A stretch of DNA of 64,000 nucleotides, taken from positions 248,001 to 312,000 of the forward strand of contig JACRPF010000005.1 of the NCBI GenBank assembly GCA_016214035.1. The letters run 5' to 3'. Position 1 is the first letter of the stretch, and the number at the start of each line of letters is the position of its first letter. Position numbers and translations under genes: made by a program. The stretch comes from Spirochaetota bacterium. GTDB lineage: Bacteria; Spirochaetota; Brachyspiria; Brachyspirales; JACRPF01. A model generated the notes under the pieces. The model did not search any database, had not been told where the DNA came from, and was given only the letters and a program-made list of their open reading frames with translations. This document shows positions 9,058-17,290 of this stretch, in pieces.

Positions 9058-9601
9058 TTTTTTTATCGACGGTGAAATAGATTACGAACACCATTGCCAT
9101 AAAGAGGAGCAGCCCCAGCATCTCGAGCGCGAAGACAAAAGCCCCGCCGGAGAAGAACGCCGCTGCGAAATTGGCGGGGGTGAACGCCATGGCCGGCTGT
9201 ATCACCGAGGGTGTACGATAAACCGATATGACGCCGAGAAACAGCACCATGAGGAGCGTTACCGCGATGAGCGCCGCGAGAAGCTTTTTCGTGCGCGAGG
9301 TAATGTGGAACACGGTTTCGCTGCCGAGATTCACGTACATGAGGACGAACAGGAACAGTATCACAATGCCGCCGGTGTAGACGATGAGCTGCACGGCCGC
9401 GATGAACTGGACATCGACGATGAAGTAGAGCATGGCGGCTGCGAAAAACGAGAGCACGAGCCCGGCCGCTGACATCATCGGCGTGCGGGAGAACACCGCC
9501 ACGAGCGCCGCGGCAACCGCGAGGGCGGCGAAGAAAAGGAACGCGCTTCCGACGAACAGGGAGTTGAATCGTTCCACGGTGAGTGTTGTGAAAAAGTTCA
9601 T
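9044..9601 (-). CDS. nuoJ: NADH-quinone oxidoreductase subunit J
   Basis: 185 residues with five membrane segments. The stretch around AVQLIVYTGGIVILFLFVLM carries the pi-bulge TM3 feature of NuoJ/ND6, which in complex I links quinone reduction to proton pumping. It sits 11 bp after nuoI in the conserved nuoI-nuoJ order. No nuoK, L, M or N follows; the next gene is convergent. The C terminus after about residue 150 is variable in the family. Confidence 0.9.
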   Translation of the reverse strand: MNFFTTLTVERFNSLFVGSAFLFFAALAVAAALVAVFSRTPMMSAAGLVLSFFAAAMLYFIVDVQFIAAVQLIVYTGGIVILFLFVLMYVNLGSETVFHITSRTKKLLAALIAVTLLMVLFLGVISVYRTPSVIQPAMAFTPANFAAAFFSGGAFVFALEMLGLLLFMAMVFVIYFTVDKKTKIS

Positions 9602-9612
9602 TGTCGCGCGCC

Positions 9613-10125
9613 TTACGGGACGAATTTTATCGGACCGCCCTTCGGTTCAAGCAGGTCCTCTTTTTTTAAATAGAATTCAGATTTGTCGTCGGATGCGATC
9701 TCGTAATTCTGTTCGAGATAGATAGCGCCTTTCGGGCACGCTTCCTGGCAGAAGCCGCAGTAGACACAGCGGAGCAGATCGATTTCATACCTGAGCGGAT
9801 ATTTCTCGTCGTTCACGTAATCGTTCTTCGTGCTGTCGGATATTTCCGCCGCGGTGATGGTGATGGCGCCGGCCGGGCAGGCGTACTGGCAGGCGAAACA
9901 CGCTACACAGCGCGCTTTGCCGTTCTCGTCGCGTTTGAGACAGTGACGGCCGCGGAAACGCGGGGCCACCGGCATCTTTTTCTCGGGGTATTGAACGGTC
10001 ACTTTGCGCGGATCGAAAAAATGTTTGAGCGTCAGAAGCATGCCCTTGATGATGGCCGGGAAATAAAGCTTGTCCCAGACGGTGGGCGTACTGACGCGGT
10101 ATTTGTCATGAACATTGATCGCCAT
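9613..10125 (-). CDS. nuoI: NADH-quinone oxidoreductase subunit I (8Fe ferredoxin)
   Basis: 170 residues. Two 4Fe-4S motifs are present: C-x2-C-x2-C-x3-CP (CVACFACQYACP) and CVYCGFCQEACP. They carry clusters N6a and N6b, which pass electrons towards the quinone site in complex I. The N terminus (KGMLLTLKHFFDPRKVTVQYPE) matches the NuoI membrane-facing helix. Ribosome site AAGGAA lies 6 bases before ATG, and a near-consensus promoter lies just upstream. NuoH, which normally precedes it, is absent here, so the complex must be encoded in pieces around the chromosome or this is an extra copy. Confidence 0.93.
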   Translation of the reverse strand: MAINVHDKYRVSTPTVWDKLYFPAIIKGMLLTLKHFFDPRKVTVQYPEKKMPVAPRFRGRHCLKRDENGKARCVACFACQYACPAGAITITAAEISDSTKNDYVNDEKYPLRYEIDLLRCVYCGFCQEACPKGAIYLEQNYEIASDDKSEFYLKKEDLLEPKGGPIKFVP

Positions 10126-10145
10126 ATTTGTTCCTTGCGTATGGT

Positions 10146-10173
10146 ATTATAAAATGAAGACGCGTATTGTCAA
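10146..10173 (-). promoter_or_regulatory. Consensus sigma-70 promoter for nuoIJ
   Basis: Minus strand: perfect -35 TTGACA (10173-10168), 16-bp spacer, perfect -10 TATAAT (10151-10146). The leader to nuoI would be about 14 nt. Confidence 0.75.
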
Positions 10174-10208
10174 GCGGCGGCGGGGTATACGCGCGTTGCA
10201 TGATGCGG

Positions 10209-10236
10209 TTGTAAATAAACGCATCTGCGATATAGT
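10209..10236 (+). promoter_or_regulatory. Predicted promoter for metallophosphoesterase, leaderless geometry
   Basis: -35 TTGTAA (10209-10214), 16-bp spacer, -10 TATAGT (10231-10236), then seven bases and ATG 10244. The transcription start would fall on the start codon. Confidence 0.5.
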
Positions 10237-10243
10237 GTCCGCC

Positions 10244-11233
10244 ATGCTTACTGCACCTGTTCTGCCGACGCCGCTGTCCGCATCGCTTGCCGGCAAACGC
10301 AATTATCAGCTGCTGCTCCTGCCGGACATTCATATCCCGCATTCACCGGACATACTTGAGCGCATCGTCAACTCGCCGGTTCTCAAAACCGTCGATCATG
10401 TGATTCTTCTCGGCGATACCGTTGCATGCTACGGGACGGATTATGAATACGAAAAACTCGGGGCATTTCTTGAACGCAGTGCAAAACCGTATTCCGTTGT
10501 TATCGGTAATCACGAATTCTCATTTGAAGTGCACGATACCAAAGAAACCTACGGGCGCATCTGGCGGTCAGGATCGCATGACCTGCGTGAGCGGCAGCTG
10601 GCAAAGTTCTCTTCGTTTTTCGGCATTGATCGGCCGTACTGGAGCGAACAGGTCGGACCGTACACCTACGTTTTTTTTATGCTGCCGAATTGGGATGAAA
10701 AAACGATTTCGAAGCATGCGGTTATTCACGAGCATGACGCGCTGAAGGAACTACCCGAAGGCGGTGATGCATTCCTCCGCTCCGTGGTGTCGGAGCGCAG
10801 CGTTCAGGGCGGAGGCGTCATCGCGTTCTGCCACATACCGCTTGCCGGCAGCATCAGCGATGATTTTGTCTATTATACGCCGGGACGCGATCCCACATTG
10901 TATCTGGAAGATGCCACCATGCGGACAATCGCGTCGTCACAGGTGCCGGTGTGGTGGTTCTCGGGTCATCTGCATCTGAGTCCCGCGCATCCGGTTGCCG
11001 GTGTGCGCCCGGTGGCGGCCAATCTCACGCAGATACATTGCCCGTCGGCTCGCTGGCACACGCGTCGTTCGCTAGACGATCATAATGCAAAGCGGTATGA
11101 AGAATCGTATTCGCTTATGCTGCGTGTTCACAACGGTTCGCTGTCGCTTGCCATATACGACTGGCTGTCGGAGATGTTCGTGTCTGATATGTCGCGGTTT
11201 ACGATTGCGCCGGCGGATCATCGTTCGAAGTAG
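10244..11233 (+). CDS. Metallophosphoesterase family protein
   Basis: 329 residues from ATG 10244. Calcineurin-type motifs in order: DIHIP near 28, GDT near 58, GNHE near 91, a lone His in FCHIPLAG and GHLH near 245. The fold hydrolyses phosphomono- or diesters using two metal ions; the substrate is unknown. There is no signal peptide. In-frame starts at 10154 and further upstream exist, but they would overlap the nuoI promoter, whereas 10244 follows a promoter with leaderless spacing and starts just before the conserved core. It is transcribed divergently from nuoI. Confidence 0.72.
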   Translation: MLTAPVLPTPLSASLAGKRNYQLLLLPDIHIPHSPDILERIVNSPVLKTVDHVILLGDTVACYGTDYEYEKLGAFLERSAKPYSVVIGNHEFSFEVHDTKETYGRIWRSGSHDLRERQLAKFSSFFGIDRPYWSEQVGPYTYVFFMLPNWDEKTISKHAVIHEHDALKELPEGGDAFLRSVVSERSVQGGGVIAFCHIPLAGSISDDFVYYTPGRDPTLYLEDATMRTIASSQVPVWWFSGHLHLSPAHPVAGVRPVAANLTQIHCPSARWHTRRSLDDHNAKRYEESYSLMLRVHNGSLSLAIYDWLSEMFVSDMSRFTIAPADHRSK

Positions 11234-11248
11234 CGGCGCTGCGTTCTG

Positions 11249-11276
11249 TTGACAGTGCATTCCTGAACGGTATACT
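11249..11276 (+). promoter_or_regulatory. Near-consensus promoter for CsgG-like gene, leaderless geometry
   Basis: -35 TTGACA (11249-11254), 16-bp spacer, -10 TATACT (11271-11276), six bases, then ATG 11283. The start codon coincides with the expected +1. Confidence 0.65.
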
Positions 11277-11282
11277 GTATTC

Positions 11283-12635
11283 ATGAAGAAAATTATTGCC
11301 GTATTCTGCTGTCTCGCATCGTTTTGTTCCGCGGCGTCACTCGCGGTGTCTGTTCTGCCGTTTGACGACCTGTCACCGGACCGGAAATACACGTACGCCG
11401 GGAAAGCGCTTGCCGAACTGCTGACCGCCGATCTCGGACGGGTGAAAAATCTGCTCCTGCTTGAGCGGACACAGCTCAATAAAGCGCTTACTGAGATGGA
11501 GCTCGGACAAACCGGCCTTATGGACGAGAAAACCGCGCCGAGGATAGGAAAGCTCATCGGCGCAACCCATCTGATCGTCGGCAGCTATCTGTTCAGCGGC
11601 TCATCGTCGGTTATCGTGTATAAAATCATGCTTGTTGAAAGCGGCGCGCTGGCGGGTACCGGACGCGTTACGGCGGGGAGTGATGTCATCGCCGCTGAAA
11701 AGAAGCTCATGCGCGCGGTCATCGCAAGCCTTCGCGGTATCATTCCCGGACTGGAAGCTCCGGAGAACACCGATTCATCCGAGCCGCTTGATGCGGTGTC
11801 GTTGAACCGTTTCGGCCAGGCGCTTGATGCGGAACAGACCGGCGATTATACACGCGCGCGGGAACTCCTCAAATCGCTGACGGACGGCCGCGGCAATACG
11901 CAGGTGTTCATAACGGTGATCAATAATGTGAACAGCCGCATTGCCGACAGCGACAAGCGCCGCGAGGAAGAGCTCAAACGTTCAGGGCAGTCGACGACGG
12001 ACTGGAATATATTCATGCGGACAACGGTTTCGTACACCGGCAGCATGCGCTATACATCGCTGTTGGAATACTGCCGGCGCGCGCGGCTGTCGCCGCCGAA
12101 AGCTCCGGAAGGTTCAATCATCGATGCGCGCGAGATGACGGATTACTATATCGTGTTCGCGCTTGCCATGCTCAAGCGTTCTGAAGAGACCGTGGCCGAG
12201 GGAAGCGAATTCCTTTCGCGCTACAGTACATCGATGTATTACGCGTCGGTGAAGAATTTCGTCACCGAGCATCTGGGCGTCATCAAAGAACGCGAGCCGC
12301 TCCATAAACGCACCGAGGCGAAGATAGCGGCGCTTCGAGCCGACGGCGATACGGAGAAAACACCGCGCGTCATGACCGATTTCCGTGTTGCGCAGGAATA
12401 CTTCAGCGCAAAGATGTACGATAAAGCGCTTGCGTCATATCAGTCGCTATCACTGGGCGAGCTTGAAAAGCTTTCCGTCACACCCGATATGATACTGTAT
12501 TTCATCTTCCAATGTCATCGCGAACTCTTCCATAAGCAGCAGGCTGCCCGCATTGTCGCAACCGTGGAAAACCTTTTTCCCGAGTCGTCGTATCTTGCGA
12601 CGATGCGTACGCTCATGAACTACATGCCTGAATAG
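11283..12635 (+). CDS. Exported CsgG/FlgO-like domain protein with C-terminal helical repeats
   Basis: 450 residues. A signal peptide (MKKIIAVFCCLASFCSAAS) is followed by a CsgG-like domain at about residues 20-155: SVLPFDDLS, LLERTQLNKALTEMELGQTG, IGKLIGATHLIVGSYL. This domain occurs in CsgG curli secretion pores, FlgO and many envelope proteins of spirochaetes. The rest (about 170-450) is alpha-helical, with tetratricopeptide-like stretches (YTRARELLKSL, AQEYFSAKMYDKALASYQSL), suggesting a periplasmic scaffold. The exact role is unknown. It is a single-gene unit with its own promoter and ends 25 bp from the convergent next gene. Confidence 0.75.
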   Translation: MKKIIAVFCCLASFCSAASLAVSVLPFDDLSPDRKYTYAGKALAELLTADLGRVKNLLLLERTQLNKALTEMELGQTGLMDEKTAPRIGKLIGATHLIVGSYLFSGSSSVIVYKIMLVESGALAGTGRVTAGSDVIAAEKKLMRAVIASLRGIIPGLEAPENTDSSEPLDAVSLNRFGQALDAEQTGDYTRARELLKSLTDGRGNTQVFITVINNVNSRIADSDKRREEELKRSGQSTTDWNIFMRTTVSYTGSMRYTSLLEYCRRARLSPPKAPEGSIIDAREMTDYYIVFALAMLKRSEETVAEGSEFLSRYSTSMYYASVKNFVTEHLGVIKEREPLHKRTEAKIAALRADGDTEKTPRVMTDFRVAQEYFSAKMYDKALASYQSLSLGELEKLSVTPDMILYFIFQCHRELFHKQQAARIVATVENLFPESSYLATMRTLMNYMPE

Positions 12636-12660
12636 ATGATTCCGACGGGAATTACTTTTT

Positions 12661-13707
12661 CTACTTGACCATCCGGTATGACTCTATCCACTCATGTCCC
12701 CATGCGCCCGGTTTTATGGAAAGTATTACACGGTCGCCCACGCGGGTGTTGCTGAATGTCGAGCGATGCACGCGAAGCCATGTAAGTCCGGTCTGCTTTT
12801 TCCAATGCCCTGTATGGATATAATATGATGTTCCGCTTTTTCCCGAAGTCCGTGACAAGCCGGTGACCGGCATCACATATTCCAGAGCCCTGCCTGAATC
12901 AGTGGCGCAATTGATGAGGATGGGGATACCCGCTCCGCCGGAAGGAAAGCCGAACAGCCCAAGAAGCGCGACGATGAGAAATACGCGCGGAGATGACGAT
13001 CTGCCGCGTACGGCGAAAAATGCGATGATACTGAATGCGGCGAACACCGCAACGCCGATGAGCGCACCGGTTCCCGCGAACGAAAGATCGTCGACCGTAT
13101 ACCGGATTGCACCGATACACAGTGCGAGTATGCCGACAGTACATGCGACAGCCGCCGTGACGATGAATGCGCCGTCGATAATCTTTGCGCGATTGTCATT
13201 TAAACGCGGCAGCGACAGCACGCCCTGCGTCAATTTCGGCATAAGCTCAATAATCGCCTGAACCTGCGACGCGCTGATGGAATCCGGAGTGCACGGCCGT
13301 ATCGAAACAGCTGTCTCTTTCCGGGTGACCTTGAGCGATATTCCCGGAAGGACGGCAAACAGTGATCGTATCGTTTCACGTCTGTTCCTGTCGCTGATAT
13401 ACTGCGACGTGAATTCATTGTCATAGGTATCGATATAGCACAGCGCGTCGAACACTGCGTCACCCGACGTGAGTTCCTTGACGAAGCCGGTTTTTCTGAA
13501 GAAGACGTCGGACTTTTTTTCTTTGCGTATGGTGAATGACGCAGGGCACGGGATTGCGGCGGTCAGCGTGAATGCGGCAGCAGCGGCCTTTTCAGGATAC
13601 TGGAAATAACCGGTGACCGATATCCCGTTCACCGTTCCGTTCATCTTAAGATTATTCGATGTCGTGAAACCCAGCGCTTGGGCAATTGGATTTATCGTAT
13701 CCGGCAT
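12661..13707 (-). CDS. Membrane protein of unknown function
   Basis: 348 residues from ATG 13707, chosen because GGAGG lies 8 bases upstream; an in-frame ATG at 13761 sits on the predicted promoter. A soluble N-terminal region of about 180 residues precedes three hydrophobic segments (about 185-212, 216-240, 246-268). A C-terminal soluble domain of about 80 residues follows (TGHWKKQTGLTWLRVHRS, VGDRVILSIKPGAWGHEW), which looks like a small beta domain. I do not recognise the family. It stands alone, convergent with the CsgG-like gene and divergent from the catabolic cluster. Confidence 0.7.
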   Translation of the reverse strand: MPDTINPIAQALGFTTSNNLKMNGTVNGISVTGYFQYPEKAAAAAFTLTAAIPCPASFTIRKEKKSDVFFRKTGFVKELTSGDAVFDALCYIDTYDNEFTSQYISDRNRRETIRSLFAVLPGISLKVTRKETAVSIRPCTPDSISASQVQAIIELMPKLTQGVLSLPRLNDNRAKIIDGAFIVTAAVACTVGILALCIGAIRYTVDDLSFAGTGALIGVAVFAAFSIIAFFAVRGRSSSPRVFLIVALLGLFGFPSGGAGIPILINCATDSGRALEYVMPVTGLSRTSGKSGTSYYIHTGHWKKQTGLTWLRVHRSTFSNTRVGDRVILSIKPGAWGHEWIESYRMVK

Positions 13708-13732
13708 AATGTGTTCCTCCGTTGCTGGTGTC

Positions 13733-13761
13733 ATTATAGACCTGAAATCATGAAAAATCAA
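13733..13761 (-). promoter_or_regulatory. Predicted sigma-70 promoter for the 12661-13707 gene
   Basis: Minus strand: -35 TTGATT (13761-13756), 17-bp spacer, -10 TATAAT (13738-13733). The leader is about 20 nt including a GGAGG ribosome site. Confidence 0.6.
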
Positions 13762-13826
13762 AAAAACGGGGCGGATGACGTTTCTATCGATGTCAGTATT
13801 TTGTATATTATTGTCAAATTGCTCTA

Positions 13827-13855
13827 TTGTTAAATGACATGAATATAGCTAGATT
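13827..13855 (+). promoter_or_regulatory. Possible promoter for catabolic cluster
   Basis: -35 TTGTTA (13827-13832), 17-bp spacer, -10 TAGATT (13850-13855), about 22 nt before the ATG at 13884. The surrounding 13780-13860 is unusually AT-rich. No clear operator palindrome was found. Confidence 0.35.
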
Positions 13856-13883
13856 ATGGCATATCATAAGCGAGGAAGCATCT

Positions 13884-14891
13884 ATGACAAAGCAATTAAA
13901 TACCGGTCTTATCGGCTGCGGCGGTTTTGTAAAAGCCATGCATGTGCCGAATCTGAAGGCCAATCAGAAGTACCGCATTCATGCATGCGCGGATATCAAT
14001 GTAAAAGCGGCCGAAGCGCTTGCCGCTGAAACCGGTGCGGCGTATGCGACCGATAATATTGACCGGCTTCTCGGCGACACGGCGGTTGATGTCGTTTTCA
14101 TCACCACCACGCATGATGCGCATGCGGCTCTGTCCGTGAAAGCGGCGAACGCGGGAAAACATATACTCTGCGAAAAGCCCATGGCGATGAACGCTCGCGA
14201 ATGCCGCGAGGTGGCGGCAGCGGTGAAAGCGAACGGCGTAAAATACACTGTGGGATACAACCGGGGCATGGCTCCGCTTGTGGTCAGGGCGCGCGAACTC
14301 ATCAAGCCGATATCCGCGAAAATGCTCATCTACCACCGGATTCAGGCGCCGTTTCCCGCAACACATTGGACGCACAATCCGGCCGTGGGCGGCGGACGGT
14401 TCATCGGTGAGGGATGCCATATCTTCGATCTTTTCTGCGTGCTTGTCGATGCGCCTCCGGTTTCAGTCTATGCATCGGGCGGCACATTTCTCGACCCGGC
14501 GGCGGTGAAGATTCCCGACAGCGGCATCGTGACGATCACCTTCGCCGACGGATCAATCGCGACGACGCTCATCGCCAGCGACGGCTGTCCGACGTTCCCG
14601 AAGGAATCGACGGAAATCGTCTGTGGCGGAAAAGCGGTTATGATAAACGATTTTACATCGCTCGATTATTTCGGTTTCGACGGACAGGCGAAGCAGACCC
14701 AGACAGCGGCAAAACAGGATAAAGGACAGGCGCTTGAGATAGACAGACTCGCTGACGCAATCATCAATGATGCCGAGGCGCCCAACGGTATCCTGCAGGC
14801 GGCGCGCGCGGCTGTCATCAGCTACAAAGTGAATGAATCCATTGCGACGGGAAAAACACTATCGATTAACGAACAGGAGTATTGCTTATGA
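13884..14891 (+). CDS. Gfo/Idh/MocA-family oxidoreductase
   Basis: 335 residues from ATG 13884 (GAGGAAG, 5-6 bases upstream). The N-terminal Rossmann domain starts TGLIGCGGF (GxGxxx nucleotide-binding loop). EKPMAMN near 97 holds the conserved catalytic Lys (EKP), and the C-terminal alpha/beta domain carries GGGRFIGEGCHIFDL with the conserved His. The family oxidises or reduces sugars, inositols and related polyols with NAD(P). The substrate is not evident. It opens a five-gene plus-strand cluster and its stop overlaps the next start by four bases (ATGA). Confidence 0.85.
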   Translation: MTKQLNTGLIGCGGFVKAMHVPNLKANQKYRIHACADINVKAAEALAAETGAAYATDNIDRLLGDTAVDVVFITTTHDAHAALSVKAANAGKHILCEKPMAMNARECREVAAAVKANGVKYTVGYNRGMAPLVVRARELIKPISAKMLIYHRIQAPFPATHWTHNPAVGGGRFIGEGCHIFDLFCVLVDAPPVSVYASGGTFLDPAAVKIPDSGIVTITFADGSIATTLIASDGCPTFPKESTEIVCGGKAVMINDFTSLDYFGFDGQAKQTQTAAKQDKGQALEIDRLADAIINDAEAPNGILQAARAAVISYKVNESIATGKTLSINEQEYCL

Positions 14892-15826
14892 TACGCATCG
14901 GAGCCTGCAACATCGACACGTCACATCCCAAGGCGTTCGCCGATTATCTCGCAAACGGCAGCGACGCCCGGTACGTGGGTATTTTCAACGACGGATTCCG
15001 CGGCGACGACGAGGTTGACGGATTCATAAAAAAATACGGCCTTGAGAAGCGCTGTACGTCCATGGAGGAACTCGCCGACATGTGCGACATCGTTTTCATC
15101 CACGACTGCAACTGGGACAAACATCTTACGCACGCCCTGCCGGTGCTCAAAAAAGGCAAGCCCGTGTTCATCGATAAGCCCATCGTTGGGAATCTCGCGG
15201 ACTGCCGGCGCATCGAGGCGCTTGCGAAGGAAGGCAAGGTGCTGCTCGGTTCGTCATCGGTGCGTTACGCCGAGGAGATCGTTGATTTCGCCGCAAAGAG
15301 CGAAGCGGATATCGGCCGCGTGATGAATGTGTTCGGCACGTCGGGTGTGGATGAGTTCAATTATGCGGTGCATATCGTCGAGGCGTTCGGGGGGCTGCTC
15401 GGTACGGGAGCAGTGTCGGCACAATTCGCCGGGCGTTCGTCCATCGGCGGCAAGGTCTGTGAAACATTTTTCGTCACGTTCGCAAACGGCGTTACCGCGA
15501 CCTATAATACATTCAGCGGCACCTGGCAGCCGTTCGATGTCGTCATCCAGACAACAAAATCAACCTATCATTTCCGCATCGATGTCTCGAAGATATACGC
15601 GGCACTTCTTTCGCGTATCATCGACTTCATGAAAACCGGAACAAACAGACTTGCGCCGGTTCCGGTGATAACCGAATCGGTGAAGATAATGCTCGCGGCA
15701 CGCATCTCGCGTGAGAACGGCGGCAGGGCTGTGGCACTTGCCGATATTCCTGAAAGTGATCCGGGCTACAGCGGAGCGCTGTTCGAGAAGGAATATGCTG
15801 CTGCAGCGAAGAAGATGTATGTGTAG
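14888..15826 (+). CDS. Second, divergent Gfo/Idh/MocA-like oxidoreductase
   Basis: 312 residues from ATG 14888 (AGGAG 8 bases upstream, inside the previous gene). The N terminus RIGACNIDTSHPKAF lacks the usual GxGxxG loop, so nucleotide binding may be altered. DKPIVGN near 98 replaces the EKP motif with DKP. The C-terminal half has the family's beta-sheet pattern and FNYAVHIVEAFGG with a candidate catalytic His. It is clearly related to, but far diverged from, the gene before it. The pair may act in sequence or as a hetero-oligomer. Co-translation is implied by the ATGA overlap. Confidence 0.75.
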   Translation: MIRIGACNIDTSHPKAFADYLANGSDARYVGIFNDGFRGDDEVDGFIKKYGLEKRCTSMEELADMCDIVFIHDCNWDKHLTHALPVLKKGKPVFIDKPIVGNLADCRRIEALAKEGKVLLGSSSVRYAEEIVDFAAKSEADIGRVMNVFGTSGVDEFNYAVHIVEAFGGLLGTGAVSAQFAGRSSIGGKVCETFFVTFANGVTATYNTFSGTWQPFDVVIQTTKSTYHFRIDVSKIYAALLSRIIDFMKTGTNRLAPVPVITESVKIMLAARISRENGGRAVALADIPESDPGYSGALFEKEYAAAAKKMYV

Positions 15827-15842
15827 GAGTAGGAGCAGGAGG

Positions 15843-15868
15843 GAACAAGGGGCTTTAGCCCCTTGTTC
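15843..15868. repeat. Perfect hairpin between cluster genes (REP-like arm)
   Basis: Arms of 11 bp (GAACAAGGGGC and its complement) around a TTTA loop, with no T-tract afterwards. It ends 12 bases before the ATG of the enolase-superfamily gene. The arm resembles the ACAAGGGAGC arms at 28135 and 51272. It could limit read-through or protect the upstream mRNA. Confidence 0.6.
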
Positions 15869-15880
15869 ATTGAGGTAATC

Positions 15881-17281
15881 ATGAAACCCAACTACATCAC
15901 CATCAAAGCCGCCTCAATAACATTCACCGAAGAAAAACTCCGCACACCGCTCATGTTCGGCGGCGGCGTGGTGACGGCAATCACAAAAGCGGCTGTGTCG
16001 GTTACCGTTGAGAATAAAGCGGGGAAAACGGGCACGGGACGCGGGCAGATACTGCTGTCCGATCTCTGGGCGTTTCCGTCTCTGCATATATCACATGAGG
16101 CCAAGGACGCGGCCATGCGCCTGATGAGCCGGAAATATCTTTCCTATGTGAAAGGGTTTTCGGGTTTCGGTCATCCTGTTGATATCTACATGGAAAGCAA
16201 ACCGCACATGAAAGAGCTCTGCGATGAGGTGACTCGGGAGTGCTCGCTCAGAGAATCTTTTCCTTTTCTCGCGGCGCTCGTGTGCGCGTCGCCCGTGGAT
16301 ATGGCGCTGCACGACGCAATGGGTATCGCCGCCGGTGTTTCCTCGTATGATCTCTACGGCGCGGACGCCATGGATAATGATGTGAGCCGTTATCTCGGCA
16401 GTGAGTTCCGCGGACGTTGTATCGCCGAATATCTGCGCCGTGACTATCGCCCGGAACTGCCGGTGTTTCATCTCGTCGGCGGTGCGGACAAGCTGTATAA
16501 AACCGACGTGACAAAAGACGATCCTGCCGACGGATATCCGGTCTCGCTTGAGGAGTGGATAGAACGTGACCGCGTGTTCTGTTTTAAGGTCAAGCTCAAA
16601 GGCAAATCGGTAGATGAAGATGCGGCGCGCACGATAGCGGTTGCGGAATGCGTTGAGAAAACGCTCGCGCGGCTGAACATGCCGGAGTATTTTCTCACCA
16701 TCGACCAGAACGAGATGTGCGATGCGCCGGCCTTCGATTTGGAATATCTGCGTAAGCTCAAGGCGAAAAATTCCCGGGCGCACGAGGCACTCCTCTACAT
16801 AGAACAGCCGACCTCTCGCGATATCGTCAAGTCGGCGCACGATATGCGCGCGTTATCGCGGTTGAAACCCGTGCTTGTGGACGAAGGTATGGTCGACATC
16901 GAGACGATGAACGTTGCGCTCAGTCACGGCTGGAGCGGATTCGCGCTCAAGGTGTGCAAGGGGCTTTCATCGGCGCTCATCTATACGGCAATGGCGGAGG
17001 CGAAGAAACTGCCCTACGCAGTGCAGGATCTCACGAATCCGGGATTGTCGCTCATCGCGAGTGCGGGTTTCGCGGCGCGCATCACTACGGTCAAAGGCTT
17101 TGAGTCGAATGTGTTTCAGTTCATCCCGTCGGCGAATACGGCGGAGGCGAAGGCGCTGCCGGATTTTTTTTCGCGCAGCGGCGGTGTTATCAGGACCGGT
17201 GTTCTGAACGGGAATGCGGGACTCGGATATTCGCCTGATATGAAATCGGCATACAGGCACGGAAACGTACGGATGATTTGA
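15881..17281 (+). CDS. Enolase-superfamily enzyme (mandelate racemase/muconate lactonizing type)
   Basis: 466 residues from ATG 15881 (GAGG 6 bases upstream). The C-terminal barrel shows the expected residues in order: a KxK-like pair in FKVKLKG, metal ligands Asp in TIDQNE, Glu in YIEQP and Asp or Glu in LVDEGM. These enzymes abstract the proton alpha to a carboxylate and then dehydrate, racemise or cycloisomerise. With two Gfo/Idh enzymes and a nitrilase, a sugar-acid dehydratase or racemase role is plausible. It is longer than typical members (about 360-400), mainly by an N-terminal and mid insertion. The specificity is unknown. Confidence 0.8.
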   Translation: MKPNYITIKAASITFTEEKLRTPLMFGGGVVTAITKAAVSVTVENKAGKTGTGRGQILLSDLWAFPSLHISHEAKDAAMRLMSRKYLSYVKGFSGFGHPVDIYMESKPHMKELCDEVTRECSLRESFPFLAALVCASPVDMALHDAMGIAAGVSSYDLYGADAMDNDVSRYLGSEFRGRCIAEYLRRDYRPELPVFHLVGGADKLYKTDVTKDDPADGYPVSLEEWIERDRVFCFKVKLKGKSVDEDAARTIAVAECVEKTLARLNMPEYFLTIDQNEMCDAPAFDLEYLRKLKAKNSRAHEALLYIEQPTSRDIVKSAHDMRALSRLKPVLVDEGMVDIETMNVALSHGWSGFALKVCKGLSSALIYTAMAEAKKLPYAVQDLTNPGLSLIASAGFAARITTVKGFESNVFQFIPSANTAEAKALPDFFSRSGGVIRTGVLNGNAGLGYSPDMKSAYRHGNVRMI

Positions 17282-17290
17282 GAGGACAGT

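Noticed and set aside
12636-12660. Possible terminator between the convergent genes ending at 12635 and 12661
   Set aside because: ATTCC/GGAAT stem of five pairs before TACTTTTT is too weak to claim.
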